Source: Francisella sp. LA112445
GTDB lineage: Bacteria > Pseudomonadota > Gammaproteobacteria > Francisellales > Francisellaceae
Direction: 5' to 3'
Assembly (NCBI RefSeq): GCF_012224145.1
Contig: NZ_CP041030.1
Coordinates: 992,001-1,056,000 of the forward strand
Length of the DNA stretch: 64,000 bases
Of the stretch, positions 9,844-19,170 are shown one piece after another. How positions within the stretch are numbered: position 1 is the stretch's first letter; each line of letters starts with the position of its first letter. The notes beneath the pieces were generated by a model. The model was given only the letters and a program-made list of their open reading frames with translations, was not told where the DNA came from and did no database searches. The position numbers and the translations under genes are program-made.

Positions 9844-10425
9844 ATGGTTAGATTTTCTTTATTATTTTTTACTACTATTATTTTTTTAGGAACGTATAGT
9901 TTAAGTTTTGCTAGTTATGATTCTAGAGTTAAACAAATTGATCAATTCATTCAAGATAAAATGAGGACTATAAAAAGTTCAGAGAAGTTAGAAATTCCAG
10001 AATATAAAGGTGATACTTTAAGTTTTGAAAGATTATCAAAAATAAGAAACTTATTTGATATAAATCATAGTTTACCATTTGAAAAAAAGAAGCAAGTACA
10101 ATCCCAACAAAAGAAAGTGGTAAAACTAAAACCTATAGTTATCCCTCCACAACTGCAAAAGATTATGGAAACTAAACCAACAAATTTACAGCAGTATCCA
10201 ATCAACTCATTTAGATTTGAAGGAACTGTTTATCAAAATAACCAAAAATGGGGTGTTGTAGAAAACCCTCAAGAAAAACAGCCAATTTACATAAAACCAG
10301 GAGAGCTAATAGGTAATAGCTATGGCCAGGTTTATAATGTCACAAAAGAAGGCATTGTTGTAAGTGAATGGAAAAAGAATACAAATAAAAGAGTTTGGGA
10401 AAAAACCCAGGTAGTTATACATTAA
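9844..10425 (+). CDS. pilP: Type IV pilus assembly protein PilP
   Basis: PilP links the PilNO complex to the PilQ secretin in the periplasm. The C-terminal part (about residues 120-190: FRFEGTVYQNNQKWGVVENP, then YIKPGELIGNSYGQV) matches the beta-rich PilP domain. The N-terminus is a secretion signal of about 23 residues ending in SLSFA. It contains no cysteine and therefore no lipobox, whereas the best studied PilP proteins are lipoproteins, so anchoring here may differ. The gene lies 6 bases ahead of pilQ. Confidence 0.85.
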   Translation: MVRFSLLFFTTIIFLGTYSLSFASYDSRVKQIDQFIQDKMRTIKSSEKLEIPEYKGDTLSFERLSKIRNLFDINHSLPFEKKKQVQSQQKKVVKLKPIVIPPQLQKIMETKPTNLQQYPINSFRFEGTVYQNNQKWGVVENPQEKQPIYIKPGELIGNSYGQVYNVTKEGIVVSEWKKNTNKRVWEKTQVVIH

Positions 10426-10431
10426 GGTAAA

Positions 10432-12219
10432 ATGATGTTTTTTAGGAAAAAGAAATTATTAGCAGTTTTAACGATACTAGGTGGAATTCTTGGGTATGAA
10501 TCATCTTTTGCTGAAACTTCAGCAGGTAGTTCAGCAACAACTAATGTTAATCCAACTCAAAAAACAGCAGAACCACAAACTAAAATAGTTGGACGTGATC
10601 AGAATCAAAATAGAAATAATGAAAAACATATAAAAGATCTTGAGTTTCATCGTAGTTTAAATGGTGGTGCTGTATTTAAAGTTTTATTTGAAGAAAATGT
10701 AAGTAATTTCTCAGATTATAAAACTAAATTATCACAAGATGGCTATACTCTAACTATAACATTTGATAATACTTCTATATCAGATAGATGGGTTAGTAAT
10801 ATAGATACTAAAGTATTTAATACTATTGTTGACTCTATTAAAGTTCATAAAGAAGATCATAGTGTAGTCTTTGTTATACATTCTCTTGATAGAATTGCTT
10901 TGAGTGATTTAAAAGAGGGTAATGCTTTTAAATTTAAAATTGATAGACGTAATAGCCGTGTCGAAGGATTTAATATCAACGAGCCAATTTCGATTTCTTT
11001 TAAAGATGCTCCTGTACAAACAGTATTACAGGTTTTATCTGAGTTTGCTGGTCTAAATCTTGTTGTAAGCAGTAGTGTTCGAGGAAATATTTCTATTGAT
11101 TTAAAAAATGTTCCTTGGAATGAGGTAATGAATATTGTCCTTGTTAGTAAGGGCTTAGCAACTAAGAAAATGAATAGCATATTGTATGTTGCTACTGCTG
11201 CTGAAATTGCTGCTCAGGAGCAGCTAGAGTTACAAACAAAACGTTCTTTAGAAAATAATGCTACTTTAGTAACTGAATTTATACCGTTAAACTATACTAC
11301 AGCTCAAGCAGCACAAACTGTTATTACCTCTATGGCTAAACAAAATGGTGGTATAATGTCGCCAAGGGGAAGTATAACCTCTGATGCAAGAACAAATACA
11401 CTTATTGTCACAGATACTGAAGAAAAAATGCCACGCATCAAAGAAGTTTTAAATGAGATTGATGTTCCTAATGATCAGGTTTTGATAGAATCTAGAATTG
11501 TTGAAGTAAGTAGACGGAGTGGTTTAAGATTAGGTTTTAACTATGGCTTCAAAGGTGGTGGAACAGATGTGGCTTTTAACACATTTAATTTGCCAGCAGC
11601 TCAAGCTGGTGGTGGCGGTGGCGATGCGCCAATAAAAACCCCTGTTACTAACTTAGCTGGTGCTACAGCTGAGCTTGGCTATGCTATTTTTGGAGGTGCT
11701 AAATTAACTGTTGAAATACAAGCCTTAGAAGATGAAACACTTGCGAACCAAGTAGCTTCGCCGCATCTAGTAGTTGCAAATAATGAGACAGCATTTATTA
11801 AACAAGGTGAAGATATACCATACAATCAAGCTACAGCATCAGGTGCAGCTTCTATTGCTTTCCAAGAAGCAGTGCTAGAGTTACAAGTAACTCCTCAAAT
11901 TGCACCAGATGGTAATATTGTTATGGACTTATTAGTAACTAAAAATAGTGTTAACCCTACTACAAATACAGGGGCAGGTAATCCACCGGCAATTAATAAA
12001 AGGGAAATCACTACAAAAATTATGACTAAAGATGGTCAAACTGTTGTTATCGGTGGTATATATGAGAAGAAACAAAATGAAATCCGTACCAAAATACCTG
12101 TTTTAGGTGATATTCCATATCTTGGTTACTTATTTAGTTATACTGAGATATCTGATGAAGATAATGAGCTTTTGATATTTATAACTCCAAAAATTATAGA
12201 AACAAAAATACAAAGATAA
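10432..12219 (+). CDS. pilQ: Type IV pilus secretin PilQ
   Basis: PilQ forms the outer-membrane gate for the pilus. In order: signal peptide (about 1-28, ending ESSFA), a low-complexity linker, one AMIN-like beta domain (about 65-180), an STN/N0 domain (ISISFKDAPVQTVLQVLSEF near 185), an N1 domain and the secretin core from about 350 to the end, with VIGGIYEKK and IPVLGDIPYLGYLF as secretin signatures. At 595 residues it is compact, with a single N-terminal AMIN-like domain. The start has tandem ATGs; the first is used here. The gene ends the pil run, and aroK begins 126 bases on. Confidence 0.95.
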   Translation: MMFFRKKKLLAVLTILGGILGYESSFAETSAGSSATTNVNPTQKTAEPQTKIVGRDQNQNRNNEKHIKDLEFHRSLNGGAVFKVLFEENVSNFSDYKTKLSQDGYTLTITFDNTSISDRWVSNIDTKVFNTIVDSIKVHKEDHSVVFVIHSLDRIALSDLKEGNAFKFKIDRRNSRVEGFNINEPISISFKDAPVQTVLQVLSEFAGLNLVVSSSVRGNISIDLKNVPWNEVMNIVLVSKGLATKKMNSILYVATAAEIAAQEQLELQTKRSLENNATLVTEFIPLNYTTAQAAQTVITSMAKQNGGIMSPRGSITSDARTNTLIVTDTEEKMPRIKEVLNEIDVPNDQVLIESRIVEVSRRSGLRLGFNYGFKGGGTDVAFNTFNLPAAQAGGGGGDAPIKTPVTNLAGATAELGYAIFGGAKLTVEIQALEDETLANQVASPHLVVANNETAFIKQGEDIPYNQATASGAASIAFQEAVLELQVTPQIAPDGNIVMDLLVTKNSVNPTTNTGAGNPPAINKREITTKIMTKDGQTVVIGGIYEKKQNEIRTKIPVLGDIPYLGYLFSYTEISDEDNELLIFITPKIIETKIQR

Positions 12220-12244
12220 ATAGCATATAATAGTTGCAAAAACA

Positions 12245-12275
12245 TTGATATTTATGTATCTTATATAGCTATAAT
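12245..12275 (+). promoter_or_regulatory. Candidate promoter for aroKB
   Basis: A TTGATA hexamer at 12245-12250 and a perfect TATAAT at 12270-12275 are separated by 19 bases, somewhat wide for a sigma-70 promoter. They sit in the pilQ-aroK gap about 70 bases before the aroK start. An imperfect palindrome with GTGAT/ATCAC ends follows at 12291-12312 and could be an operator or a leader hairpin. No experimental support is available from sequence. Confidence 0.35.
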
Positions 12276-12345
12276 TTTTATATAAAAGGGGTGATTAGTA
12301 ACTAACTATCACAGTGTATAATCAACTTATAATTTTGAGTCAAAA

Positions 12346-12876
12346 ATGATAAGAACAAAAAATATTTTCTTAATAGGTCCAGTTGGTGCTGGTAAATCTA
12401 CTATAGGCAAACAATTAGCTAAAGAATTAAAATTAGAATTTGTTGATTCTGATGAAACTATCGAAAAAAAGTGTGGTGTTGATATAAATTGGATCTTCGA
12501 TTTAGAAGGGGAAGAAGGTTTTAGAAACCGTGAAAGAGATGTTATAGCTGAGATTTTAGCTGAAAAGCAAAATATAGTATTAGCAACAGGTGGTGGAGCT
12601 ATATTAGATCCAGATACGCGATCTCTACTATCATCAAGAGGTAAAGTTGTTTATTTAGAAGCAACTATTGAACAGCAACTTGAAAGAACAGCAAAAGATA
12701 CAAAAAGACCTTTGTTAAGAGTTGATGATAAAAGACCAGTTTTAGAAGAGTTAATGGCGGAGAGAGAGCCTTTATATAGAAGTATTGCTGATGTTGTTGT
12801 TGAGACAAATGGTGCAACAGTAAAAAATATCGTTAATAAAATATCTACATTTTTAGTTGAAGAAACAATCCTGTGA
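12346..12876 (+). CDS. aroK: Shikimate kinase
   Basis: Shikimate kinase phosphorylates shikimate at the 3-position in the chorismate pathway. The P-loop GPVGAGKST (residues 11-19), the shikimate-binding D-E pair in [11 protein letters not shown] and the RxxE motif region (GFRNRERDV near 58), GGGAIL (about 81) and the LID RPLL are all present. Length 176 is standard. It overlaps aroB by 4 bases, giving the widespread aroKB operon, and follows the pilus genes as in many gammaproteobacteria. Confidence 0.96.
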   Translation: MIRTKNIFLIGPVGAGKSTIGKQLAKELKLEFVDSDETIEKKCGVDINWIFDLEGEEGFRNRERDVIAEILAEKQNIVLATGGGAILDPDTRSLLSSRGKVVYLEATIEQQLERTAKDTKRPLLRVDDKRPVLEELMAEREPLYRSIADVVVETNGATVKNIVNKISTFLVEETIL

Positions 12877-13946
12877 TAGATAAACTACAAGTAAATCCTA
12901 CATCTAGTGAGAGCTATGAGATAATTATAGATTCATCATTAGACTATTCTCATATCAATCAATATATAACAAATAAACAAATTCTTATTGTAACAAATAC
13001 AACTGTCGAAAGGTTATATTTGAAGAATATCTTGGATTTTGTATCTAAAGTAACAAATACTCATGTTTGTGTTTTAGCTGATGGAGAGCAATATAAATCT
13101 CAGCAAAGTTTAGATAAAATATTATCGACTCTATTAGAAAATAAATTTACACGCTCCTCAACTGTACTTATAGCTTTAGGTGGTGGAGTAATAGGTGATA
13201 TTACAGGTTTTGCTGCTGCTATATATCAACGAGGTGTTGATTTTATTCAAATACCAACCACATTGCTTTCTCAAGTTGATTCTTCTGTTGGTGGTAAGAC
13301 AGCAATCAACCATACTTTAGGCAAGAATATGATAGGAGCGTTTTATCAACCTAAACTTGTTTATACATCTGTCGAGTTTTATAAAACATTACCTCCTAGA
13401 GAATTTATATCTGGTATGGCAGAGGTAGTAAAATATGCATTTATATCTAGAGAGTTTTATAATTGGTTGGAGTCTAGTAGACAGAAGATCTTAGAGAAAG
13501 ACCAAAAGACTTTGATAGAAATGATAAAAAGAAGCTGTCAGATCAAAGCAAAAGTAGTTGCTGAAGATGAAAAAGAGATAACTGGTGCCAGAGCTATACT
13601 TAATTTTGGTCATACTTTTGGACATGCTATTGAAAAATGCCAAAGATACCTTGGGTTGAAACATGGTGAAGCTGTAGGTGTTGGTATGGCTCAAGCCATT
13701 GATTTTTCATATTTCTTAGGGATGTTGAGTTATCAGCAAGCTAAAGAATTTAAAGAGTTTATTACAAGTTTTAATATATCTATAGAGTTTCCTAAAGATC
13801 TTGATAAGAAAGAATATCTTGATGCGATGCTTCTAGATAAGAAAAATAGTAATAAAATGCTTAAGTTCATTTTAATCAATGATATTGGTGACTTAAGATT
13901 GTTAGCAGAATCTCAAGATAATCTCCAAAAATTTTTAGAAAAATAA
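12873..13946 (+). CDS. aroB: 3-Dehydroquinate synthase
   Basis: AroB converts DAHP to 3-dehydroquinate using NAD and a divalent metal. The NAD site [19 protein letters not shown] (near 105), [16 protein letters not shown] (near 128) and metal-ligand segments containing EVVKYA (near 185), [11 protein letters not shown] (near 247) and HGEAVGVGM (near 265) are intact. The start codon is GTG, embedded in the GTGA overlap with the aroK stop. Length 357 is normal. Confidence 0.96.
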   Translation: MIDKLQVNPTSSESYEIIIDSSLDYSHINQYITNKQILIVTNTTVERLYLKNILDFVSKVTNTHVCVLADGEQYKSQQSLDKILSTLLENKFTRSSTVLIALGGGVIGDITGFAAAIYQRGVDFIQIPTTLLSQVDSSVGGKTAINHTLGKNMIGAFYQPKLVYTSVEFYKTLPPREFISGMAEVVKYAFISREFYNWLESSRQKILEKDQKTLIEMIKRSCQIKAKVVAEDEKEITGARAILNFGHTFGHAIEKCQRYLGLKHGEAVGVGMAQAIDFSYFLGMLSYQQAKEFKEFITSFNISIEFPKDLDKKEYLDAMLLDKKNSNKMLKFILINDIGDLRLLAESQDNLQKFLEK

Positions 13947-14051
13947 AATCATTATTCTATTTCAAATTAATCTTTTGATAAAAAGCAGTATAATTTAGCT
14001 CTAAATTAAAGCTAGATATTTGATGAAAAAATATTTAAGTAGTTATTATTC

Positions 14052-14435
14052 TTAGCTTTTGCTATCGATTAAGTTTCTTGTTGCCTTCTTTAACTCATTT
14101 CTGTAATAGTCTAAGTTTCTAGAAGATTCATCTTTTAAGTCTTTTATTTGTTGAGTTAAGAAAGTGATTTGACTTTCAAGACTCTCTTTTAAGTCAGAAA
14201 TTCTTTGTTTTGATTGCTCTTGAAGCAGATCACAATATGATTTTGCATCTTTAGCTAATCTTTCAGCTGTTTCACGACGAATACTTTCTTTAACTAAAGC
14301 CGAATAAAGTTTTTTGATTTTTATTTCATCATTTGGTTCATTTAGCAATGTTGACCATTCTTCTGATATATTACTAAATAGATCTAACTCATCTATTTCT
14401 TGAAGTATTTTTATAGCATTTTGACTAATAGCCAT
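14052..14435 (-). CDS. Coiled-coil hypothetical protein
   Basis: I do not recognise this 127-residue protein. It is soluble, with no signal peptide or membrane segment. The N-terminal half is rich in acidic residues and leucines (EIDELDLFSNISEEW), and from about residue 55 onward the charged, heptad-like sequence looks like a long coiled coil. A GGACTG-like purine stretch precedes the start. It is monocistronic on the minus strand between aroB and sdhE, with 191 bases of AT-rich sequence ahead of it that is shared with sdhE as a divergent promoter region. Confidence 0.7.
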   Translation of the reverse strand: MAISQNAIKILQEIDELDLFSNISEEWSTLLNEPNDEIKIKKLYSALVKESIRRETAERLAKDAKSYCDLLQEQSKQRISDLKESLESQITFLTQQIKDLKDESSRNLDYYRNELKKATRNLIDSKS

Positions 14436-14626
14436 TAGATTTCAGTCCTTATAAATTTTTTGGTAAAACTATTATAGAGAAAATTAACAGTTAATGAATT
14501 GATTATTAAACTAAACAAATAATACCTAATTGTTTGGTCAATTTAAAGAGTATTTTTTTAAATAATTTCGTTAACTGTATTGGTTGTATGGCATGTATGG
14601 TATAAACTAGTGTAATTCTTGTTTTT

Positions 14627-14929
14627 ATGGTCAATTATAATATGTTAATAAACAACGATAATCTTATATTTAGCTCTGTTGAAAAGATAAAATACTCAGC
14701 AAGAAGAGGAATGCTTGAGCTTGATATCATATTGGCTCCATATTTAAACAACTGTTATATGAAAGAAGATCTACAGAATAAAAAGCTTTTTGTTGAATTT
14801 TTGACAAGTGAAGATAGTGATTTGTTCGACTGGCTTTTTAAAGGAGTAGAGGCTCCAAAAAAGTATCAGGAATTGATAAAGAAAATTGTAGATGAAAAGA
14901 AAAGGTTTAATGATAATAACTTAAAATAG
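14627..14929 (+). CDS. sdhE: FAD assembly factor SdhE (YgfY/CptB family)
   Basis: SdhE promotes covalent attachment of FAD to succinate dehydrogenase SdhA and fumarate reductase. The diagnostic RRGMLELD occurs at about residues 26-33, followed by LAPYL and the acidic DSDLFDWLF motif that matches the E. coli ending DPDLFNWL. Length is 100 with the upstream ATG; the ATG at 14642 would give 95 residues, closer to other members. Neither start has a clear Shine-Dalgarno sequence. It lies 15 bases ahead of putA, an unusual neighbour for this factor, which suggests co-transcription. Confidence 0.85.
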   Translation: MVNYNMLINNDNLIFSSVEKIKYSARRGMLELDIILAPYLNNCYMKEDLQNKKLFVEFLTSEDSDLFDWLFKGVEAPKKYQELIKKIVDEKKRFNDNNLK

Positions 14930-14944
14930 AGAAGAGGAAGTTTT

Positions 14945-17900
14945 ATGAACAACTTACTAAACCACACTGGTGAGCATCCTATTTCTAAGGAAATAATGAA
15001 TATTTCTCAATACTGGCTAATAGACGAAAAAAAAGCGGTTACAAACCTTGTTGAAAAAGCACAAATTTCTAGTGTCGCAAAAGCTAAAGTTCGTGAGAGA
15101 GCTTATGACCTAGTTGCTCAAGTTAGAAAGAATAGGCTCAAAAAATCAGGTATAGATGCTTTTATGATTGAATACGATTTATCTTCAGAAGAAGGTATCG
15201 TCCTAATGTGTCTTGCTGAAGCATTATTAAGGGTTCCTGATAAATATACTATAGATTTACTTATTAAAGATAAGCTAACAAGTGCTGCATGGAAAGAGCA
15301 CGTTGGTATGGAGAAGCATCTATTTGTAAATGCGGCAACTTGGAGTTTGATGCTAACAGGTAAGATCTTAAAAGATAGTAGAGGATCTTATAGAAAAGTT
15401 TTCCAAAACTTCCTTAAAAAGACAAGTGAGCCTGTTATTAGACAAGCAATGAAGCAAGCTATGAAAATAGTTGGTAAACAATATGTTCTTGGTGAAACTA
15501 TTGAAGAGGCTTTAAAAGTATCTCAAGCTAAGGTTGATAGAGGATATAGTTACTCTTATGATATGCTTGGTGAAGCTGCAATGACTATGGCGGATGCAGA
15601 GTATTATTATGATCAGTATCTACATGCTATTAAAGAGCTTTCTAAATATGCAGTAAACAAAGAGATTAAAAAAAATCCTGGAATTTCAATAAAACTATCT
15701 GCATTACATCCGCGTTATGAGGTGACAAAACATCAAAGAGTTCACGCTGAATTATATCCTAAGTTATTGAAACTAACTGAGCTAGCTAAACAATACAATG
15801 TAGGTATGAACATTGATGCTGAAGAAACAGAAAGACTTCAGATATCATTAGAGCTAGTAGAAAGATTAGCACATGAACCATCATTAGAAGGTTTTAATGG
15901 GATAGGTATCGTTGTTCAAGCATATCAAAAACGTGCTCCTTATGTTTTAGAATATCTAGCAAACCTTGCAAAGAAAACTAATAGAAGATTTATGGTGCGT
16001 CTTGTAAAAGGTGCTTATTGGGATGCTGAGATTAAACATTCTCAAGAGCAAGGTTTAGAAGGTTATCCTGTATTTACGCGTAAGTATCATACTGATGTAT
16101 CTTATCAAGCATGTGCTAAACAGCTTTTTGAAAGCCATCAATACATATATCCTCAGTTTGCAACACATAATGCTCAGACAGTAGCCGTTGTAATGGAGTT
16201 AGCTCAAGGAAACAAAGATTTTGAGTTCCAATGTTTACACGGTATGGGAGATCCTCTATACGATAATATAGTTGGTAAAGATGGCTATGAAGAGATTCCT
16301 TGTAGAATTTATGCTCCTGTTGGTGGTCATAAACATCTTTTAGCTTATTTAGTTAGAAGACTTCTAGAAAATGGTGCTAATAGCTCTTTTGTAAATAGAA
16401 TCGTTGATGAGAACTTACCTATAGAAGAGTTAATTGAAGATCCAGTTAAGAAAGCTTTAGATCATGGTTGTGATCAACATCCAAATATTCCTTATCCAAA
16501 AAATATTGTGGCTCCTAGATTAAATTCTCAGGGTTATAATACTAATGATTTTGCAGTATTAGAGACTATGTATAGTGATATTGAAAAATATGCTTCTAAA
16601 AATACATATAAAGCAAAACCAATAGTATCAGGAGTTAAGATCGATAAAGAAGAAGGTCTGGAAAAGGTAATTAACCCAAATACTAATGAAGTCATTGGTA
16701 GTGTAATAAATGCAGATGCAAAAACAGCAAAAAGAGCATTGAAAAATGCTCAAAGTGCATTTAATGATTGGAATAATACTCCAGCAACTCAAAGAGCTGA
16801 GATACTAGAACGCTTTGCAGATCTTTTAGAAAAAAATACTAATGAGTTTATTGCTATTGCAATGATCGAAGCTGGAAAAACTCTAGCTAATGCTATAGAT
16901 GAGGTTAGAGAGGCAGTTGATTTCTGTCGTTATTATGCAGCTCAAGCACGAGAAGAGTTTAACGGACCTATAGATTTACCTGCGTTATCAGAAAATCTAA
17001 AACAAATAGAGTTTAGTGGACGTGGGGCTATGGTATGTATTAGCCCATGGAACTTCCCATTAGCTATATTCTTAGGTCAAGTTACAGCTGTTCTTGCTGC
17101 TGGTAATACTGTTGTAGCAAAACCTGCTGAGCAAACATCGATTATTGCATATAAGGCTGTTAAGCTTTTATTTAAAGCAGGCCTTCCAAAAGATGTATTA
17201 CAGTTTACTCCTGGCGATGGTGCTACAGTTGGTACTGCATTAGTTAAAAGCCCTGTTTGTAAAGGTGTTATTTTCACAGGTTCAACTGAAGTCGCTGGAA
17301 TAATAAATCAAACTTTAGCAAACAAATCGAGCGAAATTGTTCCATTTATTGCTGAAACAGGTGGTCAAAATGCGATGATTGTTGACTCATCTTCACTTCC
17401 TGAGCAAGTAACAGCTGATGTTATGCGTTCAGCATTTGATAGTGCAGGTCAACGTTGTTCGGCTCTTCGTATCTTGTGTTTACAAGAAGATATTGCTGAT
17501 AACTATATCAAAATGATAGTTGGAGCGATGAAGGAGCTTAAAGTAGGTGATTCTAAGTATATTGATACAGATGTTGGACCTGTTATTGATAAAGAAGCAG
17601 CTGATAATTTAAATGCATACATTGAGCAAAAGAAAAATCAGTTTAAACTGGTATATCAGTCACAGCCTAATGAGAATACTAAAAATGGCACATTTGTAAT
17701 GCCTACAGCTTTTGAAATCGATAAGTTATCAGACCTAGGCAGAGAACAATTTGGTCCGATTTTACACATATTGAGATTCAAAGCTAACCAGTTAGATACT
17801 CTTATTAGAGATATTAATGCTACAGGCTATGGTCTGACAGCAGGTGTACATAGTAGAATTAATGAAGTTATGAACTATGTTAAAAATAATATCAAAGCTG

Positions 17901-19012
17901 GTAATGTTTATGTAAATAGAAATATTGTGGGAGCTGTAGTTGGTGTACAGCCTTTTGGTGGCCAAGGTAAGTCTGGAACAGGACCTAAAGCAGGTGGACC
18001 TTTCTACATGCATCGTTTAGCAAATGAAAAATTATCAGGTGTTGGAGCTGTTGAGGAAATATATAATCCTGAGAAAATAGCTAATGATGAGAAAGCTACT
18101 AATAAGCTTATAAAAGATAACTATACTATAGCAAGTATTATTAATGGTGAGAAAGTTAAAAAAGGTAATACTAAAGATCTTAAATCAGCAAATGAAAAAG
18201 TTATAGGTAAAGCTTTTTATGCCTCAGTTAGTAGTGTTGAGAAGGCTATTGATATAGCTAATAAAGAAGCTGATTCTTGGAATTCTATAAATGCTGAGCA
18301 AAGAGCTGAAATTATAGAGAAGTTCTTAGAGTTATTAGAAAAAGAGCGTAATCTAATAGCATCATGTCTTGTTGTAGAATCAAATGTTTCTATTGAAGAT
18401 GCTCAAATTCAGATAGATAAAACTATCCAGCAGGTAGCATACTACTGTTTACAAGCAAGAAAAGAATTTGCACACCCTAAGCTTTTACCAGGACCTACAG
18501 GTGAAATTGATGAGTTAAGCTTAAAAGGGCGTGGGTTAGCAGTAAGTATGTGCTCTAGCTGTGATTTATTGATTAGATTTGTTGGTCAAGCTACAGCTGC
18601 GTTACTTGCTGGTAACACTGTAGTTGCAAGACCAGCATATACAGGTAATTTAACTGCTTATAAGATTGTTGAATTAATGCTAAAAGCTGGCTTAAGCTCA
18701 AAAGTTATACATCTAATAATATCTGATGAGGAAGAAATATCTTCAGCATTATTATTTAACAGCAAAGTAGCTCTTGTGACATTCTCTGGTAGTGTACCTG
18801 GAGTTAAACAAGTTCATCAAGCTTTAGCGCTTAGAAGAGGAGCTATTATACCTTTTGTTGCTGAAAGTGTTGCTAAAGATGGTAAATGTACTAGTTTAGC
18901 AATAGAAACTGCTTCACCATTATATTTACGTAGATTTGTTGTTGAAAAAACGGTCAGTGTAGATACAACAGCTTCAGGTGGTAATGCTTCTTTAATGAGT
19001 TTAGAAGAATAA
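14945..19012 (+). CDS. putA: Bifunctional proline dehydrogenase / P5C dehydrogenase PutA
   Basis: PutA oxidises proline to glutamate in two steps. Domain order: helical arm, FAD-binding proline dehydrogenase barrel (about residues 190-480, with the family's YVLEYLAN and RLVKGAYWD segments), aldehyde dehydrogenase domain (about 550-1020, catalytic SAGQRCSALR and FIAETGGQN), then a C-terminal aldehyde-dehydrogenase-like domain to 1355. The N-terminus has no ribbon-helix-helix domain, so it should be an enzyme without autorepressor function. The C-terminal copy lacks a recognisable catalytic cysteine and probably serves the substrate channel, as in long PutAs. AGAGAAGAGGAAG ahead of the ATG is a good ribosome-binding site. 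Confidence 0.95.
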   Translation: MNNLLNHTGEHPISKEIMNISQYWLIDEKKAVTNLVEKAQISSVAKAKVRERAYDLVAQVRKNRLKKSGIDAFMIEYDLSSEEGIVLMCLAEALLRVPDKYTIDLLIKDKLTSAAWKEHVGMEKHLFVNAATWSLMLTGKILKDSRGSYRKVFQNFLKKTSEPVIRQAMKQAMKIVGKQYVLGETIEEALKVSQAKVDRGYSYSYDMLGEAAMTMADAEYYYDQYLHAIKELSKYAVNKEIKKNPGISIKLSALHPRYEVTKHQRVHAELYPKLLKLTELAKQYNVGMNIDAEETERLQISLELVERLAHEPSLEGFNGIGIVVQAYQKRAPYVLEYLANLAKKTNRRFMVRLVKGAYWDAEIKHSQEQGLEGYPVFTRKYHTDVSYQACAKQLFESHQYIYPQFATHNAQTVAVVMELAQGNKDFEFQCLHGMGDPLYDNIVGKDGYEEIPCRIYAPVGGHKHLLAYLVRRLLENGANSSFVNRIVDENLPIEELIEDPVKKALDHGCDQHPNIPYPKNIVAPRLNSQGYNTNDFAVLETMYSDIEKYASKNTYKAKPIVSGVKIDKEEGLEKVINPNTNEVIGSVINADAKTAKRALKNAQSAFNDWNNTPATQRAEILERFADLLEKNTNEFIAIAMIEAGKTLANAIDEVREAVDFCRYYAAQAREEFNGPIDLPALSENLKQIEFSGRGAMVCISPWNFPLAIFLGQVTAVLAAGNTVVAKPAEQTSIIAYKAVKLLFKAGLPKDVLQFTPGDGATVGTALVKSPVCKGVIFTGSTEVAGIINQTLANKSSEIVPFIAETGGQNAMIVDSSSLPEQVTADVMRSAFDSAGQRCSALRILCLQEDIADNYIKMIVGAMKELKVGDSKYIDTDVGPVIDKEAADNLNAYIEQKKNQFKLVYQSQPNENTKNGTFVMPTAFEIDKLSDLGREQFGPILHILRFKANQLDTLIRDINATGYGLTAGVHSRINEVMNYVKNNIKAGNVYVNRNIVGAVVGVQPFGGQGKSGTGPKAGGPFYMHRLANEKLSGVGAVEEIYNPEKIANDEKATNKLIKDNYTIASIINGEKVKKGNTKDLKSANEKVIGKAFYASVSSVEKAIDIANKEADSWNSINAEQRAEIIEKFLELLEKERNLIASCLVVESNVSIEDAQIQIDKTIQQVAYYCLQARKEFAHPKLLPGPTGEIDELSLKGRGLAVSMCSSCDLLIRFVGQATAALLAGNTVVARPAYTGNLTAYKIVELMLKAGLSSKVIHLIISDEEEISSALLFNSKVALVTFSGSVPGVKQVHQALALRRGAIIPFVAESVAKDGKCTSLAIETASPLYLRRFVVEKTVSVDTTASGGNASLMSLEE

Positions 19013-19063
19013 AAAAAGATATTGCAAACTCATTTTCTTAATGATAATTTAAATCTTATGGCT

Positions 19064-19104
19064 TTTTCCTAATAGGAATGTTGATTCTGATTTTATTAGG
19101 AAAA
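19064..19104 (+). terminator. 11-bp perfect inverted repeat after putA
   Basis: Arms at 19064-19074 and 19094-19104 pair perfectly (TTTTCCTAATA/TATTAGGAAAA) around a 19-base loop. The element lies about 50 bases after the putA stop and 67 bases before the permease start. The stem is AT-rich and is followed by TGTTTTAATAA rather than a clean U-tract, so it could be a weak terminator or an operator for the permease gene. Confidence 0.4.
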
Positions 19105-19170
19105 TGTTTTAATAATTTAGAGATGATTATTCTCTAAGAAATTCTTTAATTAATTATAAGGAAAAAAATA

